Shown here: one piece after another, positions 7,693 to 16,457 of the stretch
How the letters are laid out: each line of letters begins with the position of its first letter
Position numbering within the stretch: position 1 is the first letter of the stretch
Virus record (IMG/VR): IMGVR_UViG_3300021957_000239
Coordinates: 1-26,924 of that record
Strand: one strand, 5' to 3'
DNA length: 26,924 bases
DNA from: a virus
Notes under the pieces: generated by a model
Database searches by the model: none
What the model was told of the DNA's origin: nothing
The model's input: only the letters and a program-made list of their open reading frames with translations
Program-made: the position numbers and the translations under genes

Positions 7693-10292
7693 TGCCAAAA
7701 ATACCTACATTTACAGCAGAAGGATCAATCACTCAATTAGCGGGAACTACTAATGCTCCTCAAATTGGATTAAATCAAACATTAGCTACTGCTTTAGCAC
7801 CTGCTACTAAAATGCTTGTTAATCAAAAAATACAAGAATCAAATGCACAAAATCAAGCAGAAGCATTAAAGCTAGAAAACAATTTTATAACTGATTTTAT
7901 AAAAGTATCAGAGACTATTAATACTGATGAAGTAATGTCTGTTAATAAAGATGTTGCTAATAAATATTTAAAAGATCAATCTAATAATTTAATTAATAAA
8001 TATAAATCTTTAGCAACTAATAATAATGTTGGAATTAAATTTGAAAACTATGCGTTAGCAGAAACACAAAAAACAATATTTAGAACTGATACAAAAATAT
8101 CACAAAATATATTAAAAAATTTATTTGCTGGTTACGATAAACAAAAAGAACTTTTACTTATTACAGCAGATACAGATGAAAGTGGTATAGCTAAAGGAAC
8201 TTTAAGAACAGATTTAGAAAAATTAACTAAAGATACTTTTACTTCACAAGTGTCATCACCAGAATTAAAAATTATGTTAGATTCCATACCAGCTGAAATT
8301 GATCTTATGGATGGTTCTAAAAATGTTATACAACAACCAGAAACAACTCTTTATGCTTTAAATAATGATAAAAATTATTTACCTAACTTAACTCTTAAAC
8401 AAAGAAATTTTTTAAAAGAAAAAGCTATTACAATTTTAACACCACGAATTGACAATGATTGGAAAAATTATGTAGCTGCTGCGGCTTTAGGTAAAGAACC
8501 TGTACCATTTAATATGGATTTAGCTAAAGAAGTTTTACCTGCCGAAACAATAGTTAAAATGGAAAATCAATTAGAAACAATAGATGATACTATTGGTAAA
8601 GTAAAAATTTTAAATTCAATTAATTCTAAAGATTTAAAAACAACTATAGATCAATATGAATTAGAAATAGATACTAAAGTTCAAGCAGGTGTTATTGACT
8701 TTTTAATAGGTGAAAAAAAGAAAGAATATTATAATAACATTGTAAATAATAGACAAGAAATATTATCAACTGATCCTGTAAGATTTATTATAGATACAAA
8801 TGAAGATATAAAAACTGCTGTAGAAGCTATTGAATCAGCAGAAGGAGATCAAAAAAATACATTAGAATTTGAATTAGCTACATCTTTAGTTAAAATTCAA
8901 ACAGATTTAGGTGTACCAAAGTATAATCAAAAAGTTATGACCTCCAATCAATCAAAACAATTTGTTTTAAATTATAAAAATGGTGATCAAAATACTAGAG
9001 TAGCAATGTTACAAGGTTTAGATTTACAGTTTGGAGATCTAAACAATAAAGCATTTCAACAATTATTAAATGATGGTTTGCCAGAAACAGCTATTCTCTC
9101 ATCTTATTTTCAAAACCCAGCAATAACTGAAGCATTTTTATCTTTTGATTCTAAAGAAAAAAGAACAGAACTAAAAGAATTTGCAAAACAAAATAATGTT
9201 AAATTTGATAAATTACAAAAAGATATAAGAACAAGTAAAGCTATAAGACTTTTTGAAGATATAGTTGCAACAAATACTGGAGCAAATAGTGCAGAAACTT
9301 TAGAGCAAATGAACAGTATTACAGAAATATTAACTTATTATACATTAAATCAAATGTTTACTGAAAGTGATACTAGCGAAGTTAAAGCAAGAAAAAAATC
9401 AATAGCACTTATTAAAGAAAATTTTCAAATAGAAGATACATATTACATTCCTAAAATATGGGATGGTAAAAAATTATTAGATAGTCATGTTGATACTGTT
9501 GTTGCTAAAACAGAAATAATTAAAGATCATTATGTAGATCAATGGGGTGCGGTAGCTTTTGGATCAATGAAAGACGATACACTTACAATAGACATAGAAA
9601 GTGAATTTGAAGTTAATGTAAAAGAAAATGGTGAATGGAGAAATACATCTGATGGTGAAGGTTTAATATTTGGTATTATTTTGCCAGATGGAGAATTTGC
9701 TCCTGTTAAAAATGCTAATGGTGATTTTTTAGAATTTGATTTTGATGATGATAGTTACATTTTGCCGGGAACTGACATAAAATTAAATATGTCTTTAAAT
9801 GATTTTATGCCAGAGCCAGATCAACAAGCATCATTACAAACAGAAGAAAGAATACTATTAGCTTCGGCTGATAAAAATTTTAAAACTTCTATGAAAAAAT
9901 CTGAAAGTTCTGGAAACTATATGGTAGTTAATCAAGAAGGTTATATGGGTGCTTATCAATTTGGTAATGCTAGACTTACAGATTTTAAAAACGCAACAGG
10001 AAAAAATTTTACAAAACAAGAATTTTTAGAAAGTCAAGAATTACAAGATGAAGTTTTTGATTGGCACACTAATGATATAGTTAGCTATATAAATAACAAG
10101 GGTTTAGATAAATATATAGGTACAGAAATTAATGGAGTTTTAGTTACTTTAAATGGTCTTGTTGCTGTAGCTCATTTAGGTGGAAAAAGTGGAATGTCTA
10201 AATTTTTAAAAACAGATGGCAAATATAATCAAGCAGATTCAAATGGTACAACTTTAACAAATTATTTAAATAAATTTAAACTAACAGAATAA
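7692..10292 (+). CDS. Internal virion protein with C-terminal muralytic (lysozyme/transglycosylase-like) domain
   Basis: This 866-residue protein is a large internal core protein (gp15/gp16-like). Residues 1 to about 700 are mainly helical, Lys/Glu/Asn-rich, and without a recognised domain. The C-terminal part from about residue 735 is a lysozyme-like fold: KSESSGNYMVVNQEGYMGAY holds the presumed catalytic Glu738 in the E-S-S/G-N-Y motif and the following Q-E-G-Y-x-G-A-Y-Q-F-G stretch is typical of phage tail-associated transglycosylases. It probably cuts peptidoglycan to let DNA through during entry. In T7 the muralytic domain is at the N-terminus of gp16; here it is the C-terminus of the preceding protein. 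No dedicated endolysin was found elsewhere in the window. Confidence 0.8.
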   Translation: MPKIPTFTAEGSITQLAGTTNAPQIGLNQTLATALAPATKMLVNQKIQESNAQNQAEALKLENNFITDFIKVSETINTDEVMSVNKDVANKYLKDQSNNLINKYKSLATNNNVGIKFENYALAETQKTIFRTDTKISQNILKNLFAGYDKQKELLLITADTDESGIAKGTLRTDLEKLTKDTFTSQVSSPELKIMLDSIPAEIDLMDGSKNVIQQPETTLYALNNDKNYLPNLTLKQRNFLKEKAITILTPRIDNDWKNYVAAAALGKEPVPFNMDLAKEVLPAETIVKMENQLETIDDTIGKVKILNSINSKDLKTTIDQYELEIDTKVQAGVIDFLIGEKKKEYYNNIVNNRQEILSTDPVRFIIDTNEDIKTAVEAIESAEGDQKNTLEFELATSLVKIQTDLGVPKYNQKVMTSNQSKQFVLNYKNGDQNTRVAMLQGLDLQFGDLNNKAFQQLLNDGLPETAILSSYFQNPAITEAFLSFDSKEKRTELKEFAKQNNVKFDKLQKDIRTSKAIRLFEDIVATNTGANSAETLEQMNSITEILTYYTLNQMFTESDTSEVKARKKSIALIKENFQIEDTYYIPKIWDGKKLLDSHVDTVVAKTEIIKDHYVDQWGAVAFGSMKDDTLTIDIESEFEVNVKENGEWRNTSDGEGLIFGIILPDGEFAPVKNANGDFLEFDFDDDSYILPGTDIKLNMSLNDFMPEPDQQASLQTEERILLASADKNFKTSMKKSESSGNYMVVNQEGYMGAYQFGNARLTDFKNATGKNFTKQEFLESQELQDEVFDWHTNDIVSYINNKGLDKYIGTEINGVLVTLNGLVAVAHLGGKSGMSKFLKTDGKYNQADSNGTTLTNYLNKFKLTE

Positions 10293-11566
10293 TGGCTCAA
10301 TTAGGATTCGGATTAAAAATAGACGAGACAGCACAAGAAAATGGTTACGATAGATATTCTAAAACTTTAAGACAAACTTTAGGTGCTATTGCTGCAGATA
10401 ACTGGGAATACAATCCTTTAGAAGCAACAAAAACTCATAGGTCTATTAATGCTGCTACTACCGAATCTATTAGAGGTGGTGATATTCGTGTTGATAGACA
10501 AAAATTAAATAAAGAATATGAAAATTTAGGATTATATTTTAAAGAAGATGAGTTTCAATCAGTTGTTGATATTATGGTTGAAAAAAAAGAAGCTGAAAGA
10601 GAAAGACAAAGTATTATTCAAAGAGGACCAGAAGGTTCTTGGAATCCTTTTTCTTCTGGATTTTATGTAGGTGCTGCAAAATTTGGTACAGGTTTAGCTG
10701 TTAGTATGCTTGACCCTATTAATATTGGAGCTTCTTTTATACCTGTATTTGGACAGGCAAGATTTGCTGCCATGGCTGCAAAATATAGTTTACGAACTGC
10801 CAGACTTTCAAGAGGTGTAGTAGAAGGTGCTGTTGGTGCAGCATTAGTTGAGCCAATAGTTTATAGTGCTGCTAAAAGAGTACAAGCAGATTATGGTGCA
10901 GCAGATAGTATACTTAACATTGCTTTTGGATCAATACTTGGTGGTGGACTTCATGTAGGTGTAGGTAAATTAAGAGATATTAAAACAGTTGCTAAATATA
11001 AAAACTTTAGAGAAAAAGTAAATAAAGTTAGAAAAGAAACTGGAATAAAATCAGATGAAGTAGAGCCAGAACTAACTAACGAACAAATTTTATTTAGAGA
11101 ATATTATGGAGATACTTCAGACTTTATGTTAAAATTAGAAAAAACAGATCCAAGAACTAGAAAATTATTATTAGAAAAATCTTTAGGAGATTTATTATTA
11201 GATGAACCTGTAGATGTAGGTCCAGTTGTAAATGCTGATCCAGTATTAAGAACTACAGAAAACAGTATACCAACAGTAGAAAGAAATAATCAACCAAGAT
11301 TAAAATCAGATGAGGTAGAATTAAATACTGCAGAACAAAATGTTGCTAGAAGGAATGAAGCAGAAACTGATGTTGAAATTGAAACATTAAACTCTCAACT
11401 AGAAACTATTAAAAATAATCAAAAAGATGCTAATTTTAAGTTTCAAAGAGGAGAACAAGATTCAGAGTTAAAAACTGCAACAGAAGAATTAGACGAACTT
11501 AATACAAAAAAAAAAGAATTAGATGAAGCAGTAGCGGATTTTATTAATTGTAGAAATGGTAGGTAG
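10292..11566 (+). CDS. DNA-ejection internal virion protein, first of three consecutive parts
   Basis: This 424-residue protein starts one base before the previous stop. Residues 1-120 are charged; the middle, near 120-215, has PEGSWNPFSSGFYVGAAKFG, SMLDPINIGASFIPVFG and a VEGAVGAALVEPIVYSAAKR helix with Gly-rich amphipathic stretches, a conserved signature of the gp16-like ejection proteins of marine podoviruses (the D-P-I-N-I-G...P-x-F-G motif). The last 140 residues are charged and coiled-coil-like, ending with CRNGR. The next gene starts two bases later in a different frame. The product probably acts with the two following proteins as a trans-envelope channel; T7 carries the equivalent in one 1318-residue protein. 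Confidence 0.72.
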   Translation: MAQLGFGLKIDETAQENGYDRYSKTLRQTLGAIAADNWEYNPLEATKTHRSINAATTESIRGGDIRVDRQKLNKEYENLGLYFKEDEFQSVVDIMVEKKEAERERQSIIQRGPEGSWNPFSSGFYVGAAKFGTGLAVSMLDPINIGASFIPVFGQARFAAMAAKYSLRTARLSRGVVEGAVGAALVEPIVYSAAKRVQADYGAADSILNIAFGSILGGGLHVGVGKLRDIKTVAKYKNFREKVNKVRKETGIKSDEVEPELTNEQILFREYYGDTSDFMLKLEKTDPRTRKLLLEKSLGDLLLDEPVDVGPVVNADPVLRTTENSIPTVERNNQPRLKSDEVELNTAEQNVARRNEAETDVEIETLNSQLETIKNNQKDANFKFQRGEQDSELKTATEELDELNTKKKELDEAVADFINCRNGR

Positions 11567-11568
11567 TT

Positions 11569-12846
11569 ATGGCAGATAAATGTTTAATAAGAATAGAAAG
11601 TTTATTAAAAAAATCTTCTATTGCTGGAACTAAAAAAGAAGAGATAGTAAACTTAATTAAACAATCTATAGCAGAAAAAAAATTAAGTAACATTGATGAA
11701 GTCAATGTAGATGCTGTTGCTAAAGATGTATCAGAACAAATTAAATTACAAAAAAAAATTAACAAAAGAAATGCTATAGAAAATGAAATTAAAGTTAGAA
11801 GATTAACAGAATTAGTATTAACTGAATTTCAAGATAATCCATTAGAAGGTTTAACTGCAATAATGGTAGGTTCTAACAATAGAGTTGTAGCTGCAAGATC
11901 ATCTGCTGCTGTACAACAAAACGCAACTGTTAATCAATTAATATCTGGATTCAATGCTAAATTAAGAGCTGCTGGTGTGGATGATTTATTTGATAAAGGT
12001 TTAGACGGAATATCAGAAGCTGAAGTACAAAGAAGAGTTACAAGAACTATGTACGAGTTAAGTGCAGAACGAACAGAGATAGAAAAAAGATCCGGAATAA
12101 AACCTCCAGTAACAGAAACTAATCCAGATATTATAAAATTAGCAGAAGTTATGGAAAGTTATTCTGAAATGATTAGACAAAAATTAAATGATAGAGGAGC
12201 TAATATTCAAAAGCTATGGGGATATATTGTAAAACAATCACACGATCCATCAAGTATTAGAAATGCTGCAGCTATTTTAGGTATAAAAAATATTGAAACT
12301 GATCCATCTTTAAAATTAAAAAAAGATATAAATTACAATAAAAATTTTTTAGCATGGAAAAATTTTGTAATGGAAAAATTAGATACTGATAGAACTTTTG
12401 CAAATACAGATAATATTGATGAATTTATGATAGATGTTTATAATTCTTTAGTAGGTAATAAATATTTAATTGCAGATGGTGTATCTAATTCTTATGGTAC
12501 AAGAACATCACAAGATGTAGCAAAAGGTTCTAAATTTAAAAGAGTATTACATTTTAAAACAGCAGATGATTGGTTTGATTACAATGATAAATTTGGTGTT
12601 GGTAATTTAAAAGAATCTTTTTTTTCTGGATTACAAACTGCAGGAAGAAATCTTGGAATAATAGATGCGTTAGGTACAAAACCTAAAGAAAACATGGATA
12701 AAATTAGATTTGCAGTACATGATAGATTAAAAAAATCTGGTAAAGATGTTGGAGATATTAAAAATTTTCGTAAATTAGATAAATATATGAAAATTATAGA
12801 TGGCTCTATTTATACTGTAGAAAATTTTGGTGTTGCTAGATATTAA
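11569..12846 (+). CDS. DNA-ejection internal virion protein, second part, ended by in-frame TAA
   Basis: This 425-residue protein starts with CLIRIESLLKKSSIAG, a Cys-containing helical start usual for ejection protein segments, and a weak GGTAGG site precedes it. The central part holds EGLTAIMVGSNNRVVAARSS near residues 97-116 and FDKGLDGISEAEVQRR near 142-157, followed by helical sequence with a WFDYNDKFGVGNLKESFFSG stretch near 339-358. It stops at TAA 12844-12846. The reading frame continues without any other stop through 12847-12870 into the 12871 gene, so both parts probably derive from one protein of about 870 residues. The present stop may be real, a mutation or a sequence error. Confidence 0.72.
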   Translation: MADKCLIRIESLLKKSSIAGTKKEEIVNLIKQSIAEKKLSNIDEVNVDAVAKDVSEQIKLQKKINKRNAIENEIKVRRLTELVLTEFQDNPLEGLTAIMVGSNNRVVAARSSAAVQQNATVNQLISGFNAKLRAAGVDDLFDKGLDGISEAEVQRRVTRTMYELSAERTEIEKRSGIKPPVTETNPDIIKLAEVMESYSEMIRQKLNDRGANIQKLWGYIVKQSHDPSSIRNAAAILGIKNIETDPSLKLKKDINYNKNFLAWKNFVMEKLDTDRTFANTDNIDEFMIDVYNSLVGNKYLIADGVSNSYGTRTSQDVAKGSKFKRVLHFKTADDWFDYNDKFGVGNLKESFFSGLQTAGRNLGIIDALGTKPKENMDKIRFAVHDRLKKSGKDVGDIKNFRKLDKYMKIIDGSIYTVENFGVARY

Positions 12847-12870
12847 GCAATATTAAGAACTTTAGCATCT

Positions 12871-14181
12871 ATGGCAAGACTAGGCGGTGCAACAATTTCT
12901 GCATTGGCTGATGTTGGTATTTATGGTTCAGAGGTAAGGTATCAAGGTAGATCATTTATAGGTGGAATGTTTGAAGCATTGTCTAGTTTAGGTAGAATTA
13001 AAAACACAAAACAAAAAAAAGAAATAGCAGAAATGTTAGGTTTTATAAATGATAATACTATTTATGATATGTCTGCAAGACATCAAGTTGGTGATAACTT
13101 AAACAAAGGTTGGACTAAAGCTCAAAGAACATTTTTTAAATTAAATTTACTTTCTTGGTGGACCAACAGTTTAAAAGAAGGAGCAATGTTAGGATTAGCA
13201 AATTATTTTGCTAGACAAAAAAATTTAGAATTTAAAAATTTAAACAAACAACTTCAAGAATTATTTACAATGTATGATATTAATCCTACTAAATGGGATG
13301 TCATAAGAAAAACTGCAATGGAAAAAGCAGATGATGGTAAAGAATTTATTAATATTGGTTTGTTAGATCAAATTTCTGATGCTGATGTAAAAAAAATTAC
13401 AGGATTAGAAAAAATGACAGATAGACAAATAAGAATAGAAAAAGAAAAATTTAAAGCAGCAGTATCTGGAATATTATTAGATAGATCAATTTATGCAGTT
13501 ATAGAACCAGATGCTAGAGTAAAAGGTTTTATGACACAAGGTAAATTAGCAGGAACTGGATTTGGTGAAGCTATTAGATTTTTTGGTCAATTTAAAGCAT
13601 TTCCTATTTCTATTGTACAAAAAGTTTTAGGTAGAGAAATGGATTATTTTAAAGGTAGAAAACAAGGAGATATAGGCAGAGGTATAAGAGGTATGTCAGC
13701 ATTAATGGTAACTTCTGCAATGCTAGGATATATGTCTATGACATTAAAAGATTTACTTAAAGGTAGATCTCCAAGAGATATAACTAAACCTAAAACAATA
13801 ATGGCTGCTTTATTGCAAGGTGGTGGATTAGGTATATATGGTGATGTATTATTTAATGAAGTTAGAGATAAATTTGCTTTATTAGGTGGACTTGTTGGAC
13901 CAATAGGTGTAACGACAGCAGATGTTCTAATGGCTATTAAACATGGAACTAGATTAGAATTTAGTAAAGCATCTAAATCAGCCTATGATGCTGTAACAGC
14001 AATGATACCTTTTTATAATTTATTCTATATAAAGAGTGCATTTGACTATATGATAGGGTATCAGATAATGGAGACTATAAAACCGGGTATATTAGAAAGG
14101 ATTGAAAATAGAATGGAAAAAGATTATAATCAACATTTTTTATTTACAAAACCATCAACTTTGTTTAAAGGTTTTAATTAG
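12871..14181 (+). CDS. DNA-ejection internal virion protein, third part (C-terminal)
   Basis: This 436-residue frame starts at ATG 12871 but shares its frame with the gene ending at 12846. The sequence around the ATG, RTLASMARLGGATISALADV, looks like an internal helix of gp16-like proteins, so the ATG is more likely an internal Met than a native start; no ribosome binding site precedes it. The rest matches the C-terminal region of this family: AEMLGFINDNTIYDM, a WWTNSLKEGAMLGLANYF helix, and FFGQFKAFPISIVQKVLGRE (about 250-269), a very conserved motif of ejection proteins, then a hydrophobic Gly-rich helix pair (SALMVTSAMLGYMSMTLKDL). It ends two bases before the tail fibre start. Confidence 0.75.
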   Translation: MARLGGATISALADVGIYGSEVRYQGRSFIGGMFEALSSLGRIKNTKQKKEIAEMLGFINDNTIYDMSARHQVGDNLNKGWTKAQRTFFKLNLLSWWTNSLKEGAMLGLANYFARQKNLEFKNLNKQLQELFTMYDINPTKWDVIRKTAMEKADDGKEFINIGLLDQISDADVKKITGLEKMTDRQIRIEKEKFKAAVSGILLDRSIYAVIEPDARVKGFMTQGKLAGTGFGEAIRFFGQFKAFPISIVQKVLGREMDYFKGRKQGDIGRGIRGMSALMVTSAMLGYMSMTLKDLLKGRSPRDITKPKTIMAALLQGGGLGIYGDVLFNEVRDKFALLGGLVGPIGVTTADVLMAIKHGTRLEFSKASKSAYDAVTAMIPFYNLFYIKSAFDYMIGYQIMETIKPGILERIENRMEKDYNQHFLFTKPSTLFKGFN

Positions 14182-14183
14182 TT

Positions 14184-16055
14184 ATGACAGTATCAAGCAC
14201 AACAGTAAAAAATTCGTATTCGGGTAATGACAGTACAACTGAATTTGCCTACACATTTAAAATATTTGCAGACACAGATTTACAAGTAATTATCAGATCC
14301 TCTACAGGAACTGAAACAACCAAAACTCTAACCACGCACTATACAGTATCTGGTGCTGGAGATGCGTCAGGTGGTAATGTTACATTTACATCTGGGAATA
14401 CTCCTGCAACTGGTGAAACAGTTGTTATTAGAAGAGGTGTTCCGCAAACTCAAGCGATAGATTATATCGCTAATGATCCATTCCCTGCGGAATCTCACGA
14501 AGAGGGTTTGGATCGTGCAACTATGACTATTCAACAGATGCAAGAGGAACTAGACAGATCATTTAAAGTATCTGCAACCAACTCAATTACAACACCAGAA
14601 TTTACAGATGATGCAACAAGTAGAGCATCTAAAGCATTAGGCTTTGACAGTACAGGAAATGTATTAACAACAGTTGCAGACTTTCTACCGGCAGGTGGAG
14701 ATAGTGCAATGTTTCAATATTCAACAACAACTGCAGATGCAGATCCCGGAGCAGGAAAATTTAGATTAAACCACGCAACAATATCTAGTGCAACTGAAAT
14801 GTACATAGATGATTTAGAATACAATGGTACAGATGTAGCAGCATGGGTGCAAAGCTGGGATGATGTTTCTGGTAATGATACTAACAGAGGTAGAATAAGA
14901 ATTTCAAAAGCAAACACATTAGATACTTGGATGGTATTTAAAGTTAGTGGTGCAATTACAGATGCTACTGGTTATTCTAAAATAACTTTAGTTTATATTG
15001 ATAGTGCTGGTAGTTTTACTAATGATGATAAAGTATTTATTGCATTTACAGCTTCTGGTGAAGATGGTGCAATACCCGGATATTTATACAATTTTGATAC
15101 AGGAACGTCTGATACAGACCCCGGTGCTGGAGAGATAGCATTTAATAATGGTACATACGCATCTGCTACAGTAATATTTATAGATGATGCTGATCAAAAT
15201 GGAGTAACTGTATCTACAGATATTTTAACTTGGGATGATTCAACATCTACTATTAGAGGTAACTTAATGATCTACGACATTAACGATAGATCAACTTATG
15301 CAAGATTCAATATAACTGGTGCTTCTACAGATGCTTCTGGTTATGTAAAATTAGCAGTTACTCATGTAGCAAGTAACAACACATTTAGTGCTGCTGACGA
15401 ACTTTCAGTACATTTTTCAAGGTCTGGTAATAAAGGCGACACAGGTTCAACAGGGTCTACAGGATCAACTGGTTCTACAGGTGCTACTGGAGCTGCGGGA
15501 ACTAACTCACAACTTGCAATGACTTGGAGTTCATCAACTTCTGATGCTGATCCGGGTGCAGGTAAAATAGCTTTTAACAATGGTACACTATCAAGTGTTT
15601 CAATTTTATATGTAGATGACGCAGATGATGCTAGTGCAGATATTACTTCCTATGTTCAATCTTGGGATGATGTAACAAACACTACTGCTAGAGGTATTGT
15701 AACTGTAACTAAAGAAGGTACACCATCTACTTATGCTTTATTCAAAGTATCTGGTGCTGTTACAGACGCATCTGGATATACAAAAGTTCCAGTAACTCAC
15801 GTAGTATCAAGTGGTACATTTTCTAATACAGATGGTGTTGGGGTACACTTTAGTTATTCTGGAGCAGATGGTTCAGATGGAGAGATGACTAGCTTTACAT
15901 TAGCTGGTACAAGTGGCTCTAGTCAAACAATAACAAATGGTAACACAGTAACAATAGCAGCAGGAGCTGGGATTACGACTACTGGTGGTGCAACAGATAC
16001 AGTAACGATAGCTGTAACTGATGATCCAACAGCACTTGCAATCGCACTCGGCTAG
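14184..16055 (+). CDS. Tail fibre protein with T7 gp17-like N-terminus, three repeat modules and a collagen-like linker
   Basis: This 623-residue protein is the main tail fibre. Residues 1 to about 150 match the T7 tail fibre N-terminal domain that docks on the tail: SYSGNDSTTEFAYTFKIF, then VVIRRGVPQTQAIDYI, PFPAESHEEGLDRATMTIQQ. Three beta-rich modules of about 115 residues follow (about 176-297, 299-417 and 442-567), each with the A/T-D-P-G-A-G-K/E motif, an IDD or VDD strand, a W-D-D segment and a final Ser-Gly turn. A G-x-y collagen-like linker (residues 418-439) separates modules two and three. The last 55 residues end in a Thr/Gly-rich TITNGNTVTIAAGAG segment. The AAGG ribosome site lies in the previous gene's end. 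Confidence 0.85.
   Translation: MTVSSTTVKNSYSGNDSTTEFAYTFKIFADTDLQVIIRSSTGTETTKTLTTHYTVSGAGDASGGNVTFTSGNTPATGETVVIRRGVPQTQAIDYIANDPFPAESHEEGLDRATMTIQQMQEELDRSFKVSATNSITTPEFTDDATSRASKALGFDSTGNVLTTVADFLPAGGDSAMFQYSTTTADADPGAGKFRLNHATISSATEMYIDDLEYNGTDVAAWVQSWDDVSGNDTNRGRIRISKANTLDTWMVFKVSGAITDATGYSKITLVYIDSAGSFTNDDKVFIAFTASGEDGAIPGYLYNFDTGTSDTDPGAGEIAFNNGTYASATVIFIDDADQNGVTVSTDILTWDDSTSTIRGNLMIYDINDRSTYARFNITGASTDASGYVKLAVTHVASNNTFSAADELSVHFSRSGNKGDTGSTGSTGSTGSTGATGAAGTNSQLAMTWSSSTSDADPGAGKIAFNNGTLSSVSILYVDDADDASADITSYVQSWDDVTNTTARGIVTVTKEGTPSTYALFKVSGAVTDASGYTKVPVTHVVSSGTFSNTDGVGVHFSYSGADGSDGEMTSFTLAGTSGSSQTITNGNTVTIAAGAGITTTGGATDTVTIAVTDDPTALAIALG
14709..15072 (+). repeat. Tail fibre module, copy 1
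   Basis: First of three homologous in-frame segments in the tail fibre gene. The protein shows DADPGAGKFRL, a YIDDLE strand, WVQSWDDV, FKVSGAITDATGYSKITLVY and ends FTASGEDG. It shares the same order of motifs with copies 2 and 3 but is clearly diverged in sequence, so duplication is old. Confidence 0.75.
15078..15434 (+). repeat. Tail fibre module, copy 2
   Basis: Second homologous segment. The protein shows DTDPGAGEIAFNNGTYASAT, IFIDDAD, LTWDDS, FNITGASTDASGYVKLAVTH and ends with HFSRSGNKG, running directly into the collagen-like linker. It is closer to copy 3 (IAFNNGT shared) than to copy 1. Confidence 0.75.
15435..15500 (+). repeat. Collagen-like Gly-X-Y linker in the tail fibre
   Basis: Seven consecutive G-x-y triplets plus a closing Gly (residues 418-439: GDT, four GST, GAT, GAA). 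The DNA itself is a diverged tandem repeat of a 9-base GGTTCWACW unit. Such stretches form trimeric stalks in phage fibres and change length easily. Confidence 0.85.
15507..15883 (+). repeat. Tail fibre module, copy 3
   Basis: Third homologous segment. The protein shows DADPGAGKIAFNNGTLSSVS, LYVDDAD, VQSWDDVTN, FKVSGAVTDASGYTKVPVTH and ends HFSYSGADGSDG. The same motif order as copies 1 and 2, closest to copy 2. Confidence 0.75.
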
Positions 16056-16082
16056 TATATAAGGAGAAAATAGGAGATATAA

Positions 16083-16448
16083 ATGGCAAATACTTTCAAG
16101 GCAATCAACTTCGCAGCAGAACCAGCTTCGGCAGGTACACCTTATGTTATGTATACAGCAGCAGGGAGTACAACTACTGTAGTTCTTGGCTTGATACTTG
16201 CTAACATACATACAACTGCAATTACAGCAGAAGTAGAATTAGTTTCTACAACATCAAATAGAGGTGGTGCTAACAATGTAGCAAATGGTACATCAATGTT
16301 AGTTAAAGATGTAAGCATCCCTAGTGGATCTTCACTTGAGATTTTATCTGGCTCTAAAGTTATTTTAGAAACTGGAGACAAAATACAAATTGATTGTTCT
16401 GTAGCTGATAAAATTTCTGGTACACTATCAGTAATGGAAATTACATAG
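16083..16448 (+). CDS. Small beta-rich structural protein, tail-fibre associated (unknown function)
   Basis: This 121-residue protein is mainly beta strand: VMYTAAGSTTTVVLGLILAN near residues 22-41, AEVELVSTT, and a C-terminal half with IPSGSSLEILSGSKVILETGDKIQI. This two-sheet layout is common in small proteins next to marine phage tail fibres, thought to be structural, possibly trimeric fibre tips or decoration. A good site, TAGGAGATATAA, lies just before the ATG. It lies 27 bases after the main fibre and 9 bases before the first fibre-like paralogue. No catalytic residues are seen. Confidence 0.65.
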   Translation: MANTFKAINFAAEPASAGTPYVMYTAAGSTTTVVLGLILANIHTTAITAEVELVSTTSNRGGANNVANGTSMLVKDVSIPSGSSLEILSGSKVILETGDKIQIDCSVADKISGTLSVMEIT

Positions 16449-16457
16449 GAGTTTTAA

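Noticed and set aside
11544-11590. Possible programmed frameshift joining the 10292 and 11569 genes
   Set aside because: No slippery heptamer and stem at the join; the second gene has its own ATG and weak SD, and the first ends with a plausible natural C-terminus.
15900-16211. 103-codon Cys/Tyr-rich open frame on the minus strand across the fibre end and the next gene
   Set aside because: Composition is odd (many Cys, Ser, Tyr) because it is the complement of Thr/Ala-rich coding sequence; no initiation signal.
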